DNA of 12,038 nucleotides from Actinomycetes bacterium (lineage in GTDB: Bacteria; Actinomycetota; Acidimicrobiia; Acidimicrobiales; RAAP-2). This document shows positions 7,051-12,038 of the stretch, in pieces. Location of the stretch: contig JAJYPU010000047.1 of NCBI GenBank assembly GCA_021795095.1, positions 1 to 12,038 of the forward strand. Reading direction: 5' to 3'. The notes under the pieces were generated by a model, which was not told where the DNA came from, searched no databases, and was given only the letters and a program-made list of their open reading frames with translations. The stretch's first letter is position 1, and every line of letters starts with the position of its first letter. The position numbers and the translations under genes are program-made.

Positions 7051-9308
7051 CGCGGTACTTCTCGGACGAGTCGCTCTTTCACGAGCCGGTGTCTCCTGAC
7101 CCCGACGCGCTGCTCGCGGACCTGACCGAACCACAGCGCGCCGCCGTTACCCAACGTGGCGGACCGCTGCTCGTGGTGGCCGGGGCTGGGTCGGGCAAGA
7201 CACGTGTGCTCACGCGGCGAATCGCGCACCTGCTCGCGACCGGCGACGCGCGACCCCACGAGGTGATGGCCATCACCTTCACGAACAAGGCGGCCGACGA
7301 GATGCGCCGTCGTGTCGTGGACCTCGTCGGTGAGGCGGCGACGCGCATGTGGGTCTCGACCTTTCACTCGGCCTGTCTGCGGATACTTCGCAGCCACGCC
7401 GACGTGCTCGGCTACGAGCGGGGCTTCTCGATCTACGACGCCGGCGACGCGCGCTCGGCCGTCGAGATCATCATGAAGGAGCTCAACCTCGATCCCAAGC
7501 GCCTGCCGCCGCGCAGCGTCTCCTCGGCGATCTCGGCGGCGAAGAACGAGTCGGTCAATGCGTTGCGCTACGCCGATCGCTACGGGGACGACCCCTTCCA
7601 CCGCCGCGTCGCCGAGATCTTCGCGCAGTACGAGAGGCGCCTGCACCTGGCCAACGCGATGGACTTCGACGACCTGCTCGTCAACGCCCTCGAGGTGCTG
7701 GTGCGCGACGACGCGGTGCGCGCGAGCTACCAGGACCGGTTCCGCTACCTGCTCGTCGATGAGTTCCAGGACACCAACGGCGTGCAGAACGAGCTCGTGT
7801 TGCTGCTCAGCGAGCAACACCGCAACCTGTGCGTGGTCGGCGACGCCGACCAGTCGATCTACCGGTTCCGCGCCGCTGACGTGCGCAACATCCTGCTCTT
7901 CGAGGAGCGGTTCCCCGACGCCGACGTGATCGTGCTCGAGCAGAACTTCCGCTCCACCCAGACGATCCTCGACGCGGCCAACGCCGTGATCGCAAAGAAC
8001 CCCGGGCGGCGCGCGAAGCACCTCTTTACCGAGGGTGACCAGGGCAGCAAGATTCGCCTCTACCGGGCCGGGGACGAGTACGAGGAGGGACGCTACCTCG
8101 CGAGTGAGCTGCGCCGGCTGCGCGCCGAGCACCACCTCGAGTGGCAGGACATGGCGGTCTTCTACCGCACCAACGCCCAGAGCCGCGTGCTCGAAGAGGA
8201 GTTCCTCCACGCCGGGGTGCCCTACCGGGTTATAGCCGGCCTGCCGTTCTACAACCGCAAAGAGGTCAAGACCGCCCTCGCCTACGCGCGGCTCGTGGTG
8301 AACCCGCGCGACGAGGCCTCCGCGCGACGGGTGATCAACGAGCCCAAGCGCGGAGTGGGCGACGCCGCCCAGGCCAAGCTCGGCGCCTACGCGGCCGAGC
8401 ACGGACTCTCTTTCGCCGAGGCGCCGTGGTACGCGGCGAACGCAGGACTGAGCGGACGGGCCCTCGCGGGCGCGACGCGCTTTGCGACGGCCCTGGACAT
8501 GTTGCGCGCGCGCTTGGGCGAGCTCACCCCGCGCGAGCTGATCGACGCCATCGTCGACGAGACCGGTCTCGGCGACGCGCTGCGCGAGGGGCCGCCCGAC
8601 GAGGCGGCCAGCCGACTGGAGAACCTCGGCGAGTTGGCCTCGGCGGCCGCGCAGTACGAAACGGTGCTCGACTTCGTCGAACGCGTGGCGCTCGTCGCGG
8701 ACTCGGACCAGCTCGACCAGGGCGCCGGCGCGGTCTCGCTGATGACACTGCACGTCGCCAAGGGACTCGAGTTCCCCGTCGTCGCGATCACGGGCCTCGA
8801 GGAGACGATCTTCCCGCACCGCCGAGCCCTCGCCGACGAGGACGAGCTCGAAGAGGAGCGTCGGCTCTGCTACGTGGGGATCACGCGCGCGATGTCCCAC
8901 CTCGTGCTCACCCACGCCTGGAGTCGTACCCAGTGGGGCCAGCGCACCGACGCGCTGCCCAGCCGGTTCCTCACCGAGATCCCGCCCGCCCTCGTGCACG
9001 ACGTGTCGCGCACGACGCCGCTGCGACGCCGTGAGGTCGAGTACGAGGAGGGCTTCGTCGGACGCCAGAGCGAGTTCGCCGCCGGTCGGGCCATCGGGTC
9101 GGGCACGGCCCCACCGGTGCGCTCCACGGGCGCAGAGACCCTCGGACTGGTGGCGGGCGAGCGGGTCGTGCACGACCGCTACGGCGCGGGCACCGTGGTG
9201 CGCGTCGAGGGCGAGGGCCCGCGCGCGCGCGCGACGGTCTCCTTCGTCGAGCACGGCACCAAGCAGCTGGTGCTCGCGATGACGCCGCTTCGCCGTGCGG
9301 AGTCCTGA
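7047..9308 (+). CDS. pcrA: UvrD/PcrA-type superfamily 1A 3'-5' DNA helicase with C-terminal Tudor-like domain
   Basis: 753 residues from GTG 7047, normal for PcrA/UvrD. All SF1 motifs are present in order: Walker A GAGSGKT (46-52), motif Ia with [10 protein letters not shown], Walker B/motif II DEFQDTN (238-244), motif [14 protein letters not shown] (264-274), motif IV EQNFRST, motif V HVAKGLEF (569-576) and motif [15 protein letters not shown] (603-615). After a less conserved linker, about 700-749 forms the basic Tudor-like domain ([15 protein letters not shown]) that in PcrA/UvrD1 contacts RNA polymerase and DNA. Known roles are nucleotide excision repair, removal of RecA or R-loops, and replication. 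The start GTG at 7047 overlaps the guaA TGA as GTGA; GTG 7041 is an alternative adding two residues. Motif III has Phe where E. coli and Bacillus have Trp; from memory, mycobacterial UvrD1 shows the same. It is the last gene of the apparent operon. Confidence 0.95.
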   Translation: MTRYFSDESLFHEPVSPDPDALLADLTEPQRAAVTQRGGPLLVVAGAGSGKTRVLTRRIAHLLATGDARPHEVMAITFTNKAADEMRRRVVDLVGEAATRMWVSTFHSACLRILRSHADVLGYERGFSIYDAGDARSAVEIIMKELNLDPKRLPPRSVSSAISAAKNESVNALRYADRYGDDPFHRRVAEIFAQYERRLHLANAMDFDDLLVNALEVLVRDDAVRASYQDRFRYLLVDEFQDTNGVQNELVLLLSEQHRNLCVVGDADQSIYRFRAADVRNILLFEERFPDADVIVLEQNFRSTQTILDAANAVIAKNPGRRAKHLFTEGDQGSKIRLYRAGDEYEEGRYLASELRRLRAEHHLEWQDMAVFYRTNAQSRVLEEEFLHAGVPYRVIAGLPFYNRKEVKTALAYARLVVNPRDEASARRVINEPKRGVGDAAQAKLGAYAAEHGLSFAEAPWYAANAGLSGRALAGATRFATALDMLRARLGELTPRELIDAIVDETGLGDALREGPPDEAASRLENLGELASAAAQYETVLDFVERVALVADSDQLDQGAGAVSLMTLHVAKGLEFPVVAITGLEETIFPHRRALADEDELEEERRLCYVGITRAMSHLVLTHAWSRTQWGQRTDALPSRFLTEIPPALVHDVSRTTPLRRREVEYEEGFVGRQSEFAAGRAIGSGTAPPVRSTGAETLGLVAGERVVHDRYGAGTVVRVEGEGPRARATVSFVEHGTKQLVLAMTPLRRAES

Positions 9309-9317
9309 TCGTGTGTC

Positions 9318-9341
9318 GTTTCTAAAACGTCCTTAAGAAAC
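9318..9341. repeat. AT-rich inverted repeat after pcrA
   Basis: GTTTCT (9318-9323) and AGAAAC (9336-9341) are perfect inverted copies separated by 12 bases, in the one AT-rich patch of the 82-bp spacer (9309-9390) between pcrA and the next gene. The stem would be weak and lacks a T tail, so it suits a regulator-binding site better than a terminator. No clear promoter hexamers were found around it. Confidence 0.35.
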
Positions 9342-9390
9342 CCTGCGACGCCGAATGGAGTTCAGCCCCACCGTGGAAGAATGGAACCTC

Positions 9391-10629
9391 ATGGATTCCG
9401 CCCGCCCCGTCTACCGGCCGCCTTCGGCGCCGCGGAGTCACCGACTGCCCCAGCGGATCTACTGGCGTCGTCGCGTGATCGTCGCACTCGCGACGGTGAC
9501 CTTCGTGGTCGTGGCCTACCTCGGCGGCACGCTCGCGATGGCGCTGCGCAACCCGACCTACGGCGTGAGCTACATGGCGCGCGGGGCCGAGTGGGGCCGT
9601 CAGCACGGCCTCGGGCCCTTCGTGACCTGGGTCGAGACCGAGTACTACAAGCTCAACCCGGCCAAGGTCGGCGGCAAGCCGCCGGCGAAGTCCTTCGGCT
9701 CCGGAGTCACCGCCGTGAAGGTGCCGAGCGCCGGCCACCTGCCCGAGCCGCCGCGCGTGATCAGTCCCGCGGCCAACCCACTGCCCGGCGAGGGCGTCTG
9801 GCACGTGGCGGGGCGCACCGACAACGGCGTGCCCACGGTCTATGAGGCCTTCATCCGTCCCGACGCGGTTCACACCAGCTACGTCGTGGGCATCGCGTGG
9901 ATGGACCCGACGCTGCTGCGCGCCCAGCTCTACTCGGGCTCGTTCATCCCCGGGGGCAACTACCACTTCATCTACTCCGCGCCGATCACCCCCTTCGCGA
10001 GCCGCTCGCTCGTCGCGGCCTTCAACGCGGGCTTTCGGATGCAGGACGCCAACGGCGGCTACTACACCCAGGGCCAGATGATCCTGCCGCTGCGCAAGGG
10101 TGCGGCGTCGGTCGTGATCTACAAGGACGGCACGATGACCGTCGGGGCGTGGGGTTCGCCGGGGTTCACGATGAACAACCAGGTCGAATCGGTGCGCCAG
10201 AACCTCAATTTGCTCGTCATCAACGGCCGCCCGGCCCCGGACCTGTCGAACCCCGCGCTGTGGGGCGCGACCCTCGGGGGGACCTTCAACGTCTGGCGCT
10301 CGGGGCTCGGGGTCACCAAGGACGGTGCGATCGTCTACGTCGGCGGCCCGGCGCTATCGATCACCGACCTCGCCAACGTGCTGGTGCGCGCCGGGGCGGT
10401 CACCGGTATGCAGCTCGACATCAACACCGACTGGGTCCAGTACTCGACCTTCACCGGGGCACCGAATGCCGTCATCACCGGGGCAAACGGCACCAGCCTG
10501 CTGAGCTCGATGAACGGACCACCGTCGCGGTACTTCGCAACGTGGTGGAACCGCGACTTCTTCACGATGTCGCTGCGAAACGTGCCCAAGACCACCGGTC
10601 TGCTCGCACCCACCTCATCGCACGGGTAG
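9391..10629 (+). CDS. Membrane-anchored phosphodiester glycosidase (NAGPA/DUF2233-like) family protein
   Basis: 412 residues from ATG 9391. The cytoplasmic end is short and basic (about 1-28, with WRRR before the helix). One hydrophobic helix follows at about 29-51, then the whole remainder should lie outside the membrane. Residues about 130-400 resemble the NAGPA-like fold (PF09992): FNAGF (211-215), GGYYTQGQ, PLRKGAASVVIYKDG, VRQNLNLLVINGR, WRSGLGVTKDG (302-312) and MQLDIN (340-345). Characterised relatives remove GlcNAc from phosphodiester-linked sugars, and bacterial members are implicated in envelope glycan metabolism; the actual substrate here is unknown. ATG 9391 is preferred because a purine-rich GGAAGA lies about ten bases upstream and the basic-helix topology is kept; ATG 9355 in the same frame would add twelve residues. 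The LprI-like gene follows after 39 bases on the same strand, so the two are probably co-transcribed. Confidence 0.82.
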   Translation: MDSARPVYRPPSAPRSHRLPQRIYWRRRVIVALATVTFVVVAYLGGTLAMALRNPTYGVSYMARGAEWGRQHGLGPFVTWVETEYYKLNPAKVGGKPPAKSFGSGVTAVKVPSAGHLPEPPRVISPAANPLPGEGVWHVAGRTDNGVPTVYEAFIRPDAVHTSYVVGIAWMDPTLLRAQLYSGSFIPGGNYHFIYSAPITPFASRSLVAAFNAGFRMQDANGGYYTQGQMILPLRKGAASVVIYKDGTMTVGAWGSPGFTMNNQVESVRQNLNLLVINGRPAPDLSNPALWGATLGGTFNVWRSGLGVTKDGAIVYVGGPALSITDLANVLVRAGAVTGMQLDINTDWVQYSTFTGAPNAVITGANGTSLLSSMNGPPSRYFATWWNRDFFTMSLRNVPKTTGLLAPTSSHG

Positions 10630-10643
10630 CCCTCGGGTAGCCC
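10623..10643 (+). repeat. Tandem 11-bp repeat over a stop codon
   Basis: CGGGTAGCCC occurs at 10623-10632 and again at 10634-10643, one base apart. The first copy contains the TAG stop of the phosphodiester-glycosidase-like gene. Because each unit can pair GGG with CCC it may fold weakly, but there is no T run. It may be a simple tandem duplication in the spacer. Confidence 0.6.
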
Positions 10644-10668
10644 CCGTCGAACCTGTCAGACTTGGTTC

Positions 10669-11085
10669 GTGCGGACCAAGATGCTCGTGGCCGTCGTCGT
10701 CGGTCTGGCTGCGCTCATGATCGCCGCGGCGCTCTGGCTCTCGAGTGACGCCCCGAGCGCCCCGGCCGCGCCGCGGTTGGTGGAGACTTTCCGCGTCCCG
10801 ACCTGTCGCCCGGGCACGACGGGCGCCGAGGGCTGCGCGGAGCGCCGTGTGCTCGCCCTTGACGCCACGATCAACCGGTTGCGTGACGAGATCATCTCGG
10901 CTGCACCATTCGTGGCGCGCGACTTCATCGCCGGCGAGCGCGCCTGGTACGCGGCGCGCGAGCGACGCTGTCGCGGCCTCGCCACGGGCGCCGTCGAGAA
11001 CCTCGCGCGCTCGGCGTGCCTGATCAACGCGGACCGGCTGCACGTGAGCGTGCTCGTCGAGCGGCTCGACGACGCGACGAGCTAG
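10669..11085 (+). CDS. Small membrane-anchored LprI-like (DUF1311, lysozyme-inhibitor-like) protein
   Basis: 138 residues. A basic start (MRTK) is followed by a hydrophobic helix at about 5-24, acting as a signal anchor or uncleaved signal. There is no lipobox Cys, unlike mycobacterial LprI. The exported part has four cysteines (46, 56, 101, 117) that could form two disulfides. The pattern CAERRVLALDATINRL and then RAWYAARERRC matches the LprI N-terminal-like family (PF07007), which has members that inhibit lysozyme; many others are uncharacterised. Start GTG 10669 has no clear ribosome binding site. ATG 10681 would remove the basic residues before the helix and is less attractive. It follows the NAGPA-like gene after 39 bases. 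Its TAG shares CTAG with the stop of dprE2 from the other strand. A role in protecting the cell wall is inferred from the family only. Confidence 0.75.
   Translation: MRTKMLVAVVVGLAALMIAAALWLSSDAPSAPAAPRLVETFRVPTCRPGTTGAEGCAERRVLALDATINRLRDEIISAAPFVARDFIAGERAWYAARERRCRGLATGAVENLARSACLINADRLHVSVLVERLDDATS
11082..11085. other. Second CTAG shared by two convergent stop codons
   Basis: The LprI-like gene stops with TAG at 11083-11085 and dprE2 stops with TAG read from 11084 to 11082. This is the same arrangement as at 1264-1267. Confidence 0.95.
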
Positions 11086-11849
11086 CGGTCGGCGACCTTG
11101 CGCCAGATGGGACCGGGCAGGTGTCGCAGCACGAAGAAGACGTAACGCAGGATCGGCGGGCTCCAGATCACCCGCGTCGAGCCCGCGAGCCCGCGCACGA
11201 CGTTCTCGGCGACCTCGTTCACGCCGGTGGTGAAGGGGATCTCGGGCTCGCCGGTGGTCATCTTGGACCGCACGAAGCCCGGGCGCAAGATCTGCAGGGT
11301 GACGCCGGTGCCCTCGAGGGAGTCGGCGAGTCCGTCGCTGAGTCGGTCGAGACCGGCCTTGGCGCCCGAGTAGAGATACGAGCTGCGCCGCACGCGGATC
11401 GCGGCCACCGAGCTCATCACGAGGATCCGACCGTGGCCCTGGGCGACGAGGCGCCGACGTACCTCGGTGAGCGCCGCGACCGGCCAGGTGTAATTCACGG
11501 TCGCCATGGTCGCGGCCATCGTCGCGTCGTCCTCGTACTCGAGCTGCTTGCCGAGCAGCCCGACGGCCTCGATCACGAGGTCAACGGGCTCACCCATCGC
11601 CGCAAAACAGTCCGACACGGCCCGGGCCGCGTCGAGGGGCTCGGTGGCATCAAAGAGCACCGTGTGGGTCGTCGTCGCGCCATAGTCGCGGGCCTCGGCC
11701 GCGGCCACCTCGAGTAGGGCCTGATCACGCCCCGCGAGCACCACGTGGTGGGCGCGTGCCGAGCAGAGCTTTTTTACCACCGCGCGCGCGATGTCCGAGG
11801 TGCCGCCGAGCACGACGATGGTCTGGGGTTGGCCGAAGGCGTTCTCCAT
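11082..11849 (-). CDS. dprE2: Decaprenylphosphoryl-2-keto-beta-D-erythro-pentose reductase (DprE2), SDR family
   Basis: 255 residues, the same size as mycobacterial DprE2. It is a short-chain dehydrogenase: the NAD(P)-binding GGTSDIA (15-21) follows the first strand, Asn119 lies in VNYTW, and the catalytic Ser147 with Tyr160 and Lys164 (YSGAK) form the classical set. Features beyond generic SDRs match DprE2: GNPQT-like GQPQT at the N-terminus, GLLG (97-100), SSVAAIRVRRSSYLY (146-160), LRPGFVRSKM, and the C-terminal LRYVFFVLRHLPGPIWRKV. DprE2 reduces the 2-keto intermediate made by DprE1 to decaprenyl-phospho-arabinose, the only known arabinose donor for cell-wall arabinan. The dprE1 stop is six bases upstream, and the AAGGA serving this ATG overlaps the end of dprE1, so the pair is a tight operon on the minus strand. 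Confidence 0.9.
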   Translation of the reverse strand: MENAFGQPQTIVVLGGTSDIARAVVKKLCSARAHHVVLAGRDQALLEVAAAEARDYGATTTHTVLFDATEPLDAARAVSDCFAAMGEPVDLVIEAVGLLGKQLEYEDDATMAATMATVNYTWPVAALTEVRRRLVAQGHGRILVMSSVAAIRVRRSSYLYSGAKAGLDRLSDGLADSLEGTGVTLQILRPGFVRSKMTTGEPEIPFTTGVNEVAENVVRGLAGSTRVIWSPPILRYVFFVLRHLPGPIWRKVADR

Positions 11850-11855
11850 GGGTGG

Positions 11856-12038
11856 TCATCCTTCTCTGAGCCGCAGCCGACGAGCGAGGTCGCTCGTGAG
11901 GTGGCGCTCCGGGTCGATGGTATCGGCCAGGGCGGCGAACTCGCCCAGTCGGGGGTACATCGCGCGCACGTGTTGCGGCGAGAGGCGCGAATCCTTAGCG
12001 AGATAGACCCGGCCCCGCGCGGCGATGACGAGCTCGTC
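11856..12038 (-). CDS. dprE1: Decaprenylphosphoryl-beta-D-ribose 2'-oxidase (DprE1), C-terminal 60 residues
   Basis: Sixty codons on the minus strand, entering from the right edge and ending at TGA (11858-11856). They read DELVIAARGRVYLAKDSRLS, then RAMYPRLGEFAALADTIDPE and DLARRLRL. This matches the end of DprE1 (AKDSR, AMYPR, a DP turn, and D-[ML]-ARRL at the terminus). The Lys of AKDSR corresponds by count from the C-terminus to Lys418 of the M. tuberculosis enzyme, which lies in the FAD/substrate site. DprE1 is a FAD-containing oxidase that converts decaprenyl-phospho-ribose to the 2-keto intermediate passed to DprE2, encoded directly downstream. The FAD-binding domain and the Cys387 region targeted by benzothiazinones are outside the window. 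Confidence 0.85.
   Translation of the reverse strand, partial: DELVIAARGRVYLAKDSRLSPQHVRAMYPRLGEFAALADTIDPERHLTSDLARRLRLREG

Noticed and set aside
5113..7134. A 673-codon open frame on the minus strand opposite guaA
   Set aside because: It mirrors guaA and part of guaB3; the predicted protein is Arg/Asp/Ala-rich low-complexity sequence with no motif. Long antisense frames are expected in GC-rich coding DNA.
7830..7880. Phe instead of Trp in helicase motif III as a functional anomaly
   Set aside because: From memory, actinobacterial UvrD1 proteins also carry Phe here, so it is a lineage feature rather than a defect.
6939..9254. A 771-codon open frame on the minus strand opposite pcrA
   Set aside because: It lies entirely over an unmistakable helicase gene and shows no recognisable domain; it is a shadow of the GC-rich codon pattern.
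1..12038. CRISPR arrays, tRNA genes, riboswitches or phage genes
   Set aside because: No regularly spaced repeats, cloverleaf-like sequence, conserved riboswitch core or phage proteins were seen on either strand.

Overview
The window is dense, GC-rich chromosomal DNA from an actinobacterium. Third codon positions are strongly G/C, there are many GTG and TTG starts, and gene content is typical of Actinomycetota: GuaB3, a UvrD/PcrA helicase with a C-terminal Tudor-like domain, an MMPL transporter, an LprI-like protein and the DprE1/DprE2 pair. DprE1/E2 imply decaprenyl-phospho-arabinose and therefore probably an arabinan-containing envelope. The class cannot be fixed from this sequence; Acidimicrobiia or a relative of the mycolata are both guesses.

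Left edge (1-548): bases 1-52 of the minus strand encode the first 17 residues of an IS607-type serine recombinase (TnpA). The end of that element abuts the C-terminal part of a FAD-dependent amine-oxidase-like gene, which looks truncated by the insertion. Base composition changes sharply near position 90.

Transport region (549-4281): a TetR regulator (+) faces a 725-residue MMPL/RND transporter (-), and the two stop codons share one CTAG. Divergent from the transporter is a CoA-pyrophosphatase-type Nudix hydrolase. Its divergent spacer holds a TATAAT box and a 12-bp direct repeat.

Housekeeping operon (about 4278-9308): a candidate promoter, then guaB3, guaA and pcrA/uvrD, each overlapping the next by 4 bp (TTGA and GTGA), so probably translationally coupled. 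Purine-nucleotide balance is thus linked to a repair helicase.

Envelope region (9391-12038): a membrane-anchored phosphodiester-glycosidase-like (NAGPA) protein and a small membrane-anchored LprI-like protein on the + strand converge on a minus-strand dprE1-dprE2 operon. The lprI-like and dprE2 stops again share one CTAG. DprE1 and DprE2 epimerise the ribose of a polyprenyl phosphate to arabinose. The two + strand proteins could act on envelope glycans outside the membrane, which is an inference from context only.

There is no gene-free stretch longer than 300 bases, and I saw no tRNA, rRNA, CRISPR array or strong intrinsic terminator.
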